Assembly (NCBI GenBank): GCA_964443225.1
Contig: CAYUCC010000018.1
Span: forward strand, 13,834-77,833
Length of the DNA: 64,000 nt
Origin: SSC4 sp964443225
GTDB taxonomy: Bacteria > Chloroflexota > Anaerolineae > SSC4 > Amarolineaceae
Direction of reading: 5' to 3'
Below the pieces are notes generated by a model. The model ran no database searches and had not been told where the DNA came from. It was given only the letters and a program-made list of their open reading frames with translations. Made by a program: the position numbers and the translations under genes. Shown one piece after another: positions 27,418-35,553 of this stretch. Each line of letters starts with the position of its first letter. Positions within the stretch are counted from its first letter, which is position 1.

Positions 27418-28161
27418 GTGCGGTCGATCACGATTTTGGGCGTGCGTGTCGACGCCCTCAGCTGGGAGATGTTCGATGCCTGCGTCGCCGAATTTGTCGC
27501 GGGTGGCACGCCTCACCAGGCGGTGACGGTCAACCCCGAATTCATCATGGCCGCGCAGCGCAACGCGGCGTTTCGGCGGGTGCTGAACCAGGCCGACCTG
27601 GCGCTGGCCGACGGTTGGGGTGTGCAGGCGGCGGCGCGTCTGCTGGGCCAGCGTCTGCCGGTGCGCGTGACGGGTGCCGACGGTGTACCACGGTTGGCCG
27701 CCCTGGCGGCGGCGCGGGGTTGGCGGGTGTACCTTCTGGGTGCGGCACCGGGGGTTGCAGTGCGCGCCGCCCAGGTTTTGCAGGCACGCCATCCAGCGCT
27801 GCATGTGGTGGGCACCTACGCCGGCAGCCCGCACCCGGCCGACGAGGATCTGATCGCGGAGCAGATCACGGCGGCACAGCCAGACATCCTGTTCGTGGCC
27901 TACGGCGCACCGGCGCAAGATCTGTGGATTGCGCGCAACCAGGAGCGGCTGCGTATCCCGTTTGCCATGGGTGTCGGCGGCGCACTCGATTTTGTAGCCG
28001 GCGTGCGGCGCCGCGCACCGCGGTGGGTGCAGCGTGCATACCTGGAATGGCTGTACCGGCTGCTGCAGGAACCCTGGCGCTGGCGGCGCCAGCTGGCACT
28101 ACCCCGTTTTGCGGCTGCCGTGCTGGGACAGGCCTGGCGCGAATGGCAGCAAGGGAGATGA
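27418..28161 (+). CDS. WecG/TagA/CpsF family glycosyltransferase
   Basis: Transfers a sugar, often N-acetylmannosaminuronate or ManNAc, onto a polyprenyl-linked precursor at the membrane. It is 247 residues from GTG 27418, which has GGTGAGGA about 9 bp upstream; ATG 27397 lacks one. Family blocks are TVNPEFIMAAQRN, ADGWGVQAAARLLG, TGADGVPRLA, YLLGAAPGVAVRAA and LFVAYGAPAQDLWIARN. It overlaps or abuts the methyltransferase before it. Confidence 0.9.
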   Translation: MRSITILGVRVDALSWEMFDACVAEFVAGGTPHQAVTVNPEFIMAAQRNAAFRRVLNQADLALADGWGVQAAARLLGQRLPVRVTGADGVPRLAALAAARGWRVYLLGAAPGVAVRAAQVLQARHPALHVVGTYAGSPHPADEDLIAEQITAAQPDILFVAYGAPAQDLWIARNQERLRIPFAMGVGGALDFVAGVRRRAPRWVQRAYLEWLYRLLQEPWRWRRQLALPRFAAAVLGQAWREWQQGR

Positions 28162-28165
28162 CACT

Positions 28166-29161
28166 GTGACCGCAGCGGAGATTGCCGCCCTGGTGGCGCG
28201 CCTGGCCGGCCGCCGTATCCTCGTGGTCGGTGACCTGTGCCTGGACGAGTACCTGATCGGCACCGCAACCCGTCTCAGCCGTGAAGCGCCGGTGCCGGTG
28301 CTCGAATGGCGCGAGCGCCGCGTGCTTCCCGGCGCCGCCGCCAACCCGGCACACAACGTCGTGGCCCTGGGATCGCAGGTGGTGACGACGGGTGTCATTG
28401 GCGCAGATGCAGCGGGCGAAACACTCCTGACTGAACTGCAGCGCCTGTCTATTGGCACCGACGGCGTGGTCGTGGATGCAGCGCGCCCCACCACGACCAA
28501 AACCCGCGTCGTGGCGCAGGGGGCGCAGCGGTTTCCGCAGCACCTGGCACGCATCGACCGGCTGGATCGGCGCCCCTACGATGACGTTTTGATCCGGCAG
28601 TTGTGCCAACACATCCACCGCCTGGCCGCCACGGTAGACGCCATCCTGGTTTCCGACTATCGCGGCGGGGTAGTCAACCGTGACGTCGTTGCGGCAATCC
28701 AGGATGCCGCGCGGGTCCACGGTCTGTTGACGGCAGTCGATTCGCAGGGCGAACTGGACAAGTTCAAAGGGTTTGGCCTGGTCCGCTGCAATGCACTGGA
28801 AGCCGCCGCCCAGGTGGGGTGGCCGCTGGCGACAGACGCCGACAGCGAGCGTGCGCTGGTGCGCTTACAGAAGGAGCTCACCGTCCGCCGGTTGGTTGTC
28901 ACCCGCGGCGCCGAGGGGGTGAGCATTCTGGCGCAGGGTGGCGTGGCCCAACACCTGGCGGCGTTCAATCGCGAAGAGGTGTACGACGTGACCGGTGCCG
29001 GCGACACCGTGAGTGCCGTGTTGGTATTGGCCCTGTGCGCGGGAATCGACCTGCGCACGGCGGCGCATCTGGCCATGGCGGCGGCGGGTCTGGTCGTGCG
29101 ACGGTTGGGCAATGCCGTCGTTACACCGGCCGAGCTGGTCGATGCCCTGGCAGGAACGTAA
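28166..29161 (+). CDS. rfaE1: D-glycero-beta-D-manno-heptose-7-phosphate kinase (RfaE domain I type)
   Basis: PfkB-fold kinase forming heptose 1,7-bisphosphate in ADP-heptose synthesis. It is 331 residues from GTG 28166 with AGGGAG upstream. N-terminal RRILVVGDLCLDEYLIG and SREAPVPVLE followed by LPGAAANPAHNVVALG are diagnostic of RfaE1. The C-terminal site is DVTGAGDTVSAVLVLAL. The partner adenylyltransferase is encoded separately 14 bp downstream, so the usual HldE fusion is split here. Confidence 0.9.
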   Translation: MTAAEIAALVARLAGRRILVVGDLCLDEYLIGTATRLSREAPVPVLEWRERRVLPGAAANPAHNVVALGSQVVTTGVIGADAAGETLLTELQRLSIGTDGVVVDAARPTTTKTRVVAQGAQRFPQHLARIDRLDRRPYDDVLIRQLCQHIHRLAATVDAILVSDYRGGVVNRDVVAAIQDAARVHGLLTAVDSQGELDKFKGFGLVRCNALEAAAQVGWPLATDADSERALVRLQKELTVRRLVVTRGAEGVSILAQGGVAQHLAAFNREEVYDVTGAGDTVSAVLVLALCAGIDLRTAAHLAMAAAGLVVRRLGNAVVTPAELVDALAGT

Positions 29162-29175
29162 CTGCGGAGGCAACG

Positions 29176-29724
29176 GTGAGCGAACACACGGCGGGGCAGG
29201 TGGTTGACCTGGCGGAGGCAAGGCGGCAGATCGACGCCTGGCGGTCGGCCAAACAGCGCATCGTCTTGACGAACGGGCACTTCGACCTGCTGCACCTGGG
29301 GCACGTCGACTACCTGCAGCGAGCCGCCGCCCTCGGTGACGCCCTCGTCGTCGGTGTCAACAGCGATGCTTCGACCCGTGCCTTGAAGGGGCCACACCGC
29401 CCCCTCGTACCGGACCAGGAACGGGCTGCCGTCCTGGCGGCGTTGGCCTGCGTGGACCTGGTCGTCATCTTCGACGAACTGACAGCCGACCAGCTGGTGC
29501 GCGAATTGGCGCCGGAGATTTATGTCAAAGGCGGTGACTGGGATCCCACGGGTGCTGCGGCGCAGATGTCACTAACCGGGGAGCCGCCGGAAGCCCGTGT
29601 GGTACGAACGTACGGAGGTGACGTTCGTTACCTGCCTTATCTGGCCGGCCATTCGACCTCCGCCTTGATTGCGACCATTGTGTCACGGTACGCCGCCCGG
29701 GCCGCGAGCCTGGAAACCGACTGA
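29176..29724 (+). CDS. rfaE2: Heptose 1-phosphate adenylyltransferase (RfaE domain II type)
   Basis: Nucleotidyltransferase that activates heptose 1-phosphate as ADP-heptose. It is 182 residues from GTG 29176, with GGAGG about 7 bp upstream. The HxGH nucleotide motif is HLGH at residues 40-43 in TNGHFDLLHLGHVDYL. GVNSDASTRALKGPHRPLV and YVKGGDWD also match RfaE2. Together with rfaE1 it implies a heptose in a surface glycan of an organism expected to lack lipopolysaccharide. Confidence 0.9.
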   Translation: MSEHTAGQVVDLAEARRQIDAWRSAKQRIVLTNGHFDLLHLGHVDYLQRAAALGDALVVGVNSDASTRALKGPHRPLVPDQERAAVLAALACVDLVVIFDELTADQLVRELAPEIYVKGGDWDPTGAAAQMSLTGEPPEARVVRTYGGDVRYLPYLAGHSTSALIATIVSRYAARAASLETD

Positions 29725-29746
29725 AGACACGACGAAAGCCGGTCTC

Positions 29747-31402
29747 GTGAGTACGAGCAGTCCAGAATTCGACCAAGACCTAGCCCTCTCCGATCCGCCC
29801 GATGCCGCGGTGTCGCCCACCATGTCGGTGGCAGCCACCCGCGAGGAGGGTGGAGTCGCCCGTTCCGCCGGGATACTGGCCATTGGCAACGTCCTCAGCC
29901 GCACCCTTGGCCTGCTGCGCGAAACGATCATTTCCTACCTGTTTGGTGCGTCGGGCGAGCTGAGCGCGTTCATCCTGGCGGCGCGCGTGCCCACCATGAT
30001 TTACGATTTTCTCGTCGGTGGTTTGTTGAGCGCAGCGCTGGTACCGGTGTTCAGCGATTACGCACGGCCAGAACATCGCGCCCAGCTCTGGCGGGTGGTC
30101 AGCGCCGTCCTGAGCGCCGTCGGGCTCGGCATGGCAATTTTGATGATCCTGCTCGAGATCTTCGCCTGGCCGGTGGCACGGTTGATTGGGGGTGGCTTCG
30201 ACGAACACCTGGTGAACGTGGTGGCGCAGTCGCTGCGTATCATGGGGCCGGCGGTGTTCTTTTTTGGCGTAACCGGTATCGTGACCGGTCTGCTCTATGC
30301 GCTGAAGTCATTCACGTATCCGGCGATGGCGGCGGCAGTGTTCAATCTCGGTATCGTGGTGTGTGCGCCGCTTTTGAGTCCCTGGCTCGGCATTTACAGT
30401 CTGCCGATTGGCGTAACGGTGGGGAGCCTGGCGCAGCTGCTTCTGCTGCTGCCCGCCCTGCGTCGTACCGGCGTGGGTCTGCGGCTTGTCTGGGGGCACC
30501 CTGCCCTGCGGCGGATTCTGATCCTCTACCTACCCGTGAGTGTCAGTCTGCTGGTCGGCCAGCTGCAGGTCCTGGTGGATGCAAACCTGGTTTCACGCAC
30601 AGGCCCAGAGAGTGCCTCGTGGATGCGGTATGCGACCACCCTGATCCAGTTTCCGCTGGGTCTGGTGCCGGTGGCGGTGTCGCTGGCGGCCCTGCCGACC
30701 CTCTCCCAACACGCGGCGGCGGCGCGGTGGCCGGCGTACCGGACCACTTTTGCCCGCGGGCTGCGGCTGGTGCTGGTGCTGTTGGTGCCTTCGATCGTGG
30801 GGCTGTACATCCTGGCCGAGCCGATCGTACGGTTGCTCTTTCAGCATGGTTACTTCGTGGCCTACGACACGGTGTGGACAGCGCGTGCGCTTCATCTGTA
30901 CCTGCTGGGGCTTGGTTTTGCCGGCGTCGACTTTTTGCTGAACTATGCGTTCTACGCGCGGCAAAACACATGGACCCCGGCAATCGTCGGGATCATGGCC
31001 GTGGGTGTCTACCTGGTTGTGGCGTTGGCACTCCTGGAGCCTCTCGGTTTTTTGGGTCTGGTATTGGCCGACTCGGCCAAACACATTGCGCACGCCTGTG
31101 TGATGTGGGTGCTCATGATCCGTGCCACCGGATCGTTACGTGGCCAGGGACTGCGTGGAACGTTGTGGAAATGCGCGCTGGCCAGTGGTGTCATGGCGGG
31201 CGTGTTGTGGCTGGCGACCCAGTGGCTGGTGGACAGTCTGCCAGGGTCGTTGGTCGGGCGCGTCCTGGTTGTGGTTGCCGCGGTCGTGATCGGCGGTTCG
31301 GTGTATGTGGGCAGCCTATGGCTGCTGCGTGTCGAGGAAGTCGCGCTGATTTTGAACATCGTGCGCAGCCGGCTGCGTAGAGTTGGTTTTGGACGGAGTT
31401 GA
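29747..31402 (+). CDS. murJ: Lipid II flippase MurJ
   Basis: Moves lipid-linked peptidoglycan precursor across the membrane. It is 551 residues from GTG 29747; ATG 29822 is an alternative. About 14 membrane segments are visible. MVF/MurJ blocks are GNVLSRTLGLLRETIISYLFG, FILAARVPTMIYDFLVGGLLSAALVPVFS and LPTLSQHAAAARWPAYRTTFARGLRLVL. It closes the run of glycan genes. An N-terminal 30-residue acidic extension precedes the membrane part. Confidence 0.94.
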   Translation: MSTSSPEFDQDLALSDPPDAAVSPTMSVAATREEGGVARSAGILAIGNVLSRTLGLLRETIISYLFGASGELSAFILAARVPTMIYDFLVGGLLSAALVPVFSDYARPEHRAQLWRVVSAVLSAVGLGMAILMILLEIFAWPVARLIGGGFDEHLVNVVAQSLRIMGPAVFFFGVTGIVTGLLYALKSFTYPAMAAAVFNLGIVVCAPLLSPWLGIYSLPIGVTVGSLAQLLLLLPALRRTGVGLRLVWGHPALRRILILYLPVSVSLLVGQLQVLVDANLVSRTGPESASWMRYATTLIQFPLGLVPVAVSLAALPTLSQHAAAARWPAYRTTFARGLRLVLVLLVPSIVGLYILAEPIVRLLFQHGYFVAYDTVWTARALHLYLLGLGFAGVDFLLNYAFYARQNTWTPAIVGIMAVGVYLVVALALLEPLGFLGLVLADSAKHIAHACVMWVLMIRATGSLRGQGLRGTLWKCALASGVMAGVLWLATQWLVDSLPGSLVGRVLVVVAAVVIGGSVYVGSLWLLRVEEVALILNIVRSRLRRVGFGRS

Positions 31403-31427
31403 CGAACCGATGGACTGGATGTATAAT
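31399..31427 (+). promoter_or_regulatory. Promoter of the small membrane protein gene
   Basis: TTGACG (31399-31404), a 17-bp spacer and TATAAT (31422-31427). It overlaps the murJ stop codon. The start is near 31434, about 37 nt before ATG 31471. Confidence 0.75.
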
Positions 31428-31470
31428 CCCGTCCCGTATACAGTTCAGACCAACGTGAAAGAGTAAAACA

Positions 31471-31728
31471 ATGGCCAAAAAACAACGATCTGTCCGTCCG
31501 CCGCGCAGTGCAGACATGAGCCGCTACGGCGGTGTTGCCTCGGGCACCCCGTCAGCTCAGCCGGGCTCGATGGCCGCGGCAAGCAGCACGGCTGCGGCCG
31601 GCAAATCGATGTCAGATGCCGATTACGCCACTGAATACCGGTACGTCTCCAAGGACCTGCGGCGCATCGCCCTGTTATCGGGTTTGATGTTTGCCGTTTT
31701 GATTGTGCTGAGTTTTGTGGTTTCCTGA
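31471..31728 (+). CDS. Small tail-anchored membrane protein
   Basis: 85 residues of unknown family. The first 55 residues are basic and then Ala/Ser/Gly-rich and likely disordered. The last 20 (RIALLSGLMFAVLIVLSFVVS) form one membrane segment ending at the C-terminus. A near-consensus promoter and AAAGAG upstream of ATG 31471 support expression. Its 3' end overlaps the convergent methyltransferase gene by 54 bp. Confidence 0.7.
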   Translation: MAKKQRSVRPPRSADMSRYGGVASGTPSAQPGSMAAASSTAAAGKSMSDADYATEYRYVSKDLRRIALLSGLMFAVLIVLSFVVS

Positions 31729-32475
31729 CGCCGGTTCTTTCTCCAAAACGCAGTAGATGTTGTGCGAGAAATACTCCTCCAGCGGCGGTAACTGGCGAAT
31801 CAGCGAAAAGAGACGCGACAGCCAGGAGTTGCTGGCGTTGATCCTAAACGACACGATGCGCAGCCCTGACGCGTCGATCACACGCCGATAGTCGGCGAGC
31901 GACATCGCATTCAGGTCCAGGTCGTAGATCGATTGGATGGTACGTGAATGGTGGCGGTTGAACCACTCGACAATCTCCGCTTCACGTAAAAACACGTGCC
32001 CCCACCAGATGCGTGACTGGGTGCGCCCATGATCGCCGTACGGGCTGTTCCACAGCGGTCCGAAGCCGGCATAGAGACGCCCGCCCGGCTTCAGACAGCG
32101 TTTGACCTCCGCCAGTACCTGGTCCAGGTGAATGACATGTTCGAACGAGTCCTTCGACACCACGAGATCGAAGGTGTTGTCGGGACTGGTGTGCAGGCCA
32201 TCCATCGAGAACTCGATCACCGGCTGAAGGTTCGGGTAGTTCTGTTCCAGGTTGGCACGTGCGAAATCGATCAGTTTGGCATTGATGTCATACCCCACGA
32301 CCCGCGCGGCACCCGCCCGGGCCATGTGCACACACAGGCTACCGTGACCGCACCCGATGTCGGCCACCGTTTGGCCCGCCATCGCCGGCATCCCCCCATC
32401 GAAACGCGACCAGAAGCGCGGGTTCTCAGCCTCCCCGCGCTGGAAATAATCCAGGTCCTTTTGCCGCAATTCCAT
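31675..32475 (-). CDS. Class I SAM-dependent methyltransferase
   Basis: 266 residues from ATG 32475; an adjacent GTG at 32478 is possible. The SAM loop is VADIGCGHGSLCVHMARAGA with VVGYDINAKLIDFA, and motif III is FDLVVSKDSFEHVIHLDQVLAEVKRCLKPGGRLYAGFGP. The tail (residues about 248-266) is polar and overlaps the small membrane protein gene on the other strand. Glycan-modifying methyltransferases look similar, but the substrate is not defined. Confidence 0.87.
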   Translation of the reverse strand: MELRQKDLDYFQRGEAENPRFWSRFDGGMPAMAGQTVADIGCGHGSLCVHMARAGAARVVGYDINAKLIDFARANLEQNYPNLQPVIEFSMDGLHTSPDNTFDLVVSKDSFEHVIHLDQVLAEVKRCLKPGGRLYAGFGPLWNSPYGDHGRTQSRIWWGHVFLREAEIVEWFNRHHSRTIQSIYDLDLNAMSLADYRRVIDASGLRIVSFRINASNSWLSRLFSLIRQLPPLEEYFSHNIYCVLEKEPASGNHKTQHNQNGKHQTR

Positions 32476-32527
32476 CACGCTCCGCCAACCTTTCGATCTC
32501 TCCCGCCCAGCGCGTTCTGTGCGCCGC

Positions 32528-32582
32528 GCGCCCCCATTCGCCGACGGTCCCTGCGCGTATTGGCGCCCCCATTCGCCGACGG
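32528..32582. repeat. 20-bp direct repeat, two copies
   Basis: GCGCCCCCATTCGCCGACGG occurs at 32528-32547 and 32563-32582, 35 bp apart, in the divergent gap between the methyltransferase and the N-acetyltransferase. It could be a regulator site or a slippage product. Confidence 0.6.
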
Positions 32583-32656
32583 CCCGTTACGCGCCACCCA
32601 CCAACCAGCCCCCCAAGTGTACTCAGCTAACGCCAATATGCAAACGGCCATTGTCC

Positions 32657-33421
32657 ATGTTTGAAATCGCCCCATACCTGGCACGTATCGGCTACACCGG
32701 TCCCCGCGACGTGACGATGGACACCCTGCATCGCCTCCACGTGGCACACCTGCTCAGCGTGCCGTTCGAGAACCTCGACATCCACCTGGGACGTCCCATC
32801 GTGCTTGACGTGGACCGGTTCTACAGCAAAATCGTAACGCAGCGGCGCGGTGGCTTCTGTTACGAGTTGAACGGCTTGTTTGCGGCGCTGCTGGCTGCGC
32901 TTGGGTTCGACGTCACGCTGGCCTCGGCACGTGTGGCGGGAGACAACGGGGAATTTGGCCCCGAATTCGATCACCTCGTGCTGCTCGTGCAGCTGGGCGA
33001 GCTATGGCTGGCCGACGTCGGCTTTGGCGATTCGTTCCGCCAGCCGCTGCCGCTGCGTACCGGCACCGTCTTCGCCGAGGATTTCGGAATCTATCGCCTG
33101 CAGCAGACCACCACGACCTGGACGTTGGAGGAGCAGAACGATAGGGGTGATTGGCAGGGAGCGTATACCTTTGCCACGCAGCCGCGCGCCCTGGCCGAAT
33201 TCACTGCCATGTGCGCCTACCAACAAACGTCACCGCAGTCGCACTTCACCCAAAAACGTGTCTGCTCGCGCGCGACACCGGACGGCCGCATTACCCTCAG
33301 CGACCGCCGTCTCATCATCAACCAGGGCGGGCGGCGCGAAGAGCGAATTCTGCTCAGCGAGGCGGAGGTCACCGCCGTTTTGGCCCGCGATTTTGGCGTG
33401 GTGGTGGACCCGCCTGATTGA
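32657..33421 (+). CDS. Arylamine N-acetyltransferase
   Basis: Acetyl-CoA-dependent transfer to arylamines and hydrazines, 254 residues. The start is ATG 32657; an upstream extension of the open frame runs over the 20-bp repeats and is not coding. The Cys-His-Asp triad is visible: Cys68 in RRGGFCYELN, His106 in EFDHLVLLV and Asp120 in LWLADVGFGD. VPFENLDIHLGRPI is the usual N-terminal block. It is followed 35 bp later by a RidA-like gene. Confidence 0.93.
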   Translation: MFEIAPYLARIGYTGPRDVTMDTLHRLHVAHLLSVPFENLDIHLGRPIVLDVDRFYSKIVTQRRGGFCYELNGLFAALLAALGFDVTLASARVAGDNGEFGPEFDHLVLLVQLGELWLADVGFGDSFRQPLPLRTGTVFAEDFGIYRLQQTTTTWTLEEQNDRGDWQGAYTFATQPRALAEFTAMCAYQQTSPQSHFTQKRVCSRATPDGRITLSDRRLIINQGGRREERILLSEAEVTAVLARDFGVVVDPPD

Positions 33422-33456
33422 CCAGGCTGCAAATCTTAAATGGAAGGGTGAAACGC

Positions 33457-33861
33457 ATGGAGAGACTCAGCATCGAAACCAATACGCCGTGGGAAGGGTT
33501 TGTGGGATACGCCCGCGCCGTGCGCCTGGGGCCGTTCGTCTACGTGTCGGGGACCACGGCTACCAACGCCGACGGTGAGCTTGTCAGCGTGGGGGATCCC
33601 TACGGTCAGACGATCCAGATCCTGACCAACATCGAATCCGCACTGCGGCGCGCGGGGGCGCGGCTCGAAGACGTGGTCCGCACCCGCATTTACGTCACCA
33701 ACATCGACGATTGGGAACAGATCGGGCGCGCCCACGGCGAGTTCTTCCGCGACATCCGCCCTGCCTCGACCATGGTCGAAATCCGCCGCCTCGTGTCCCC
33801 CGACATGCTGGTGGAAATCGACGCAGATGCCGTCCTGGCAATGGGTGAAGAAAACACGTAG
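33457..33861 (+). CDS. RidA family protein
   Basis: 134-residue YjgF/YER057c/UK114-fold protein, probably trimeric. Members hydrolyse reactive enamines and imines, or have related roles. Typical blocks are VYVSGTTA, QTIQILTNIESALRRAGARLEDVVRTRIYVTNI and EIDADAVL. The arginine of RTRIYVT is the usual carboxylate-binding residue. GGAAGG precedes ATG 33457. The subgroup differs slightly from the archetype (VRLGPFVYVSG), so the exact activity is uncertain. Confidence 0.88.
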   Translation: MERLSIETNTPWEGFVGYARAVRLGPFVYVSGTTATNADGELVSVGDPYGQTIQILTNIESALRRAGARLEDVVRTRIYVTNIDDWEQIGRAHGEFFRDIRPASTMVEIRRLVSPDMLVEIDADAVLAMGEENT

Positions 33862-33974
33862 ATCACGGCGCCAATTGTGACGATACACCCAACCAAACTC
33901 ATAAACGCAGGTCGCAGCTGCCTGCCGGCCAGCCAGATCGTCGCAGCGGGCGTTGTGACCTGCTCGCCCGGGCG

Positions 33975-35183
33975 TCAATCTACGGGTCGTGACGGCGGCG
34001 GTTCGACGGCCAGGAAATCCCGTTCCAGGCGTTCACTGTACGAATTGATCAGCCACTGCACACGCGCCGCATCGGTCGAGGCCACCAGCAGGCCGACGTG
34101 GTGGTGTTTGGGTAAACGCCAGACGATCTCCGGATCGTTGTAGGCCGACGTGTCGGGCCATTCTTGCTGCGCCAGGCACGTCACGAGACCGGCGGAACCG
34201 GTGCGGGCGGGCGGTGGCTCGTACGCTGCGCCCTGTGCGTGGGCCACCTCGATGCGGGCCCACTCACGCCACAGCTGCACCCCGGTGGCCGCCTCGACGA
34301 CGCGATCGATGTTGGCGCCGCCCACGCGGCCCGCCATCTCCAGGAAGTAGAATCGACCATCCGCATAGGCCTGGATGAACTCGGCATGCGTCACCCCGCG
34401 CACCATGCCCATCGCCGCAATCACGTCTTTGTTGAGTGCCTGCAGCGTTTGGGCTTCTGCGGTCTCCATGGGTACCGTCTGCGTCGAGAAAACACCCCCT
34501 TCGTGCATCAACTTCATGGGGGCCTGGCCGTAGCGGCTGATGGAGGCAAAAACTACCTCGCGCTCGGAGATCAGCGAGTCGACGTGGAACACGTCACCTG
34601 GAATGAAGTGTTCGAGCACGTAAAACGATTGGCGGTCACCCAGGACGTCGAGTGAGGGCCAGAATTCACCGGCCGACTGGATTTTACGAATGCCAATCGA
34701 GCCCGCTTCGGAGCGCGGCTTGAAGACCCAGGGCGATGGCACTGTTTCCATGAACTCGCGCAGGCGATCGTAGTTGAGGACGTGAACGAATTCGGGTACC
34801 AGGATGCCCTTGTCGCGTGCCTGCACGCGCATCGCCAGTTTGTCACGAAAATAGCGGGCGGTGGTATCGCCCATGCCGGGGACACGCAGGTGCTCGCGCA
34901 GCGCGGCGGCCATCTCGACGTCGTAATCGTCCATGGGTACGATGCGGTCGATCGTGCGGGTACGCGCCAGGTAACTCACCGCATAGATGATTTCGGTGAC
35001 CTGGGACATATCCGGCATGTAAAAGACCTCGTCGATGCTCTCCCAGGGCCAGGCTTCTTCTCTATAGCGGTCACGGGTGATGAGCAGCACACGGCATTGT
35101 TGGCGTTTCAGCTCGCGCATGAACTCGCCGCCCTTGAAGTAGCTTGCCAGGCACAGGATTGTGATGGGCTCGTTTCGTGGCAT
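33975..35183 (-). CDS. ATP-grasp domain protein
   Basis: 402 residues from ATG 35183, chosen for GAGGA 9 bp upstream over the ATG at 35216. The N-terminal domain (TILCLASYFKGGEFMRELKRQQ) precedes ATP-grasp elements: YFRDKLAMRVQARDKGILVPEF, WVFKPRSEAGSIGIRKI, VLEHFIPGDVFHVDSLI and FYFLEMAGRVGGANI. Carboxylate-amine ligases of this type make peptide-like or modified products. No partner gene is adjacent, so the product is unknown. Confidence 0.85.
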   Translation of the reverse strand: MPRNEPITILCLASYFKGGEFMRELKRQQCRVLLITRDRYREEAWPWESIDEVFYMPDMSQVTEIIYAVSYLARTRTIDRIVPMDDYDVEMAAALREHLRVPGMGDTTARYFRDKLAMRVQARDKGILVPEFVHVLNYDRLREFMETVPSPWVFKPRSEAGSIGIRKIQSAGEFWPSLDVLGDRQSFYVLEHFIPGDVFHVDSLISEREVVFASISRYGQAPMKLMHEGGVFSTQTVPMETAEAQTLQALNKDVIAAMGMVRGVTHAEFIQAYADGRFYFLEMAGRVGGANIDRVVEAATGVQLWREWARIEVAHAQGAAYEPPPARTGSAGLVTCLAQQEWPDTSAYNDPEIVWRLPKHHHVGLLVASTDAARVQWLINSYSERLERDFLAVEPPPSRPVD

Positions 35184-35255
35184 GATGAGCGTCCTCGAGA
35201 CTGGTTGGTTGGGCATTCATTGTAATGCCGGCGGTGCACAAATGCAAACCACCTC

Positions 35256-35417
35256 ATGCAAGAGCAGGAATTCCAAATGTAGCCAACCATCTTAACCACA
35301 AAGGGCACACAGGACGCAAAAAAACGCTTGTTTGATTGCTTTCGTGGCGCAGCTTTGTGTCCTATGCGCTCTATGTGGTTAACGCCGGGCTACATTTGGA
35401 ATTGCTGATGCAAGAGC
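35256..35417. mobile_element. MITE-like palindromic element flanked by a 10-bp direct repeat
   Basis: ATGCAAGAGC stands at 35256-35265 and 35408-35417, like a target-site duplication. Between them lie inverted arms AATTCCAAATGTAGCC (35269-35284) and GGCTACATTTGGAATT (35388-35403), perfect over 16 bp. Inner arms TTAACCACA (35292-35300) and TGTGGTTAA (35374-35382) also pair. No ORF lies inside. The interior resembles the CTTTGTGG repeat family found elsewhere in the window. The 370-bp gap holds nothing else but a promoter. Confidence 0.55.
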
Positions 35418-35465
35418 GAGACAACGGGCGTGCAGCTTGATGCGGTGTTCTCCGGGAGGGATGTT

Positions 35466-35494
35466 TTGTGCCGCGTCGGCGTGTCGTGTACAAT
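35466..35494 (+). promoter_or_regulatory. Possible promoter of the membrane protein gene at 35554
   Basis: TTGTGC (35466-35471), a 17-bp spacer and TACAAT (35489-35494). The start would be near 35501, about 53 nt before the ATG. Confidence 0.45.
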
Positions 35495-35553
35495 GTGTCC
35501 CGGTGTTGGGTGCCGATTGGCTGCTGGCATGAGGACAGGATGGGGGACACCGC

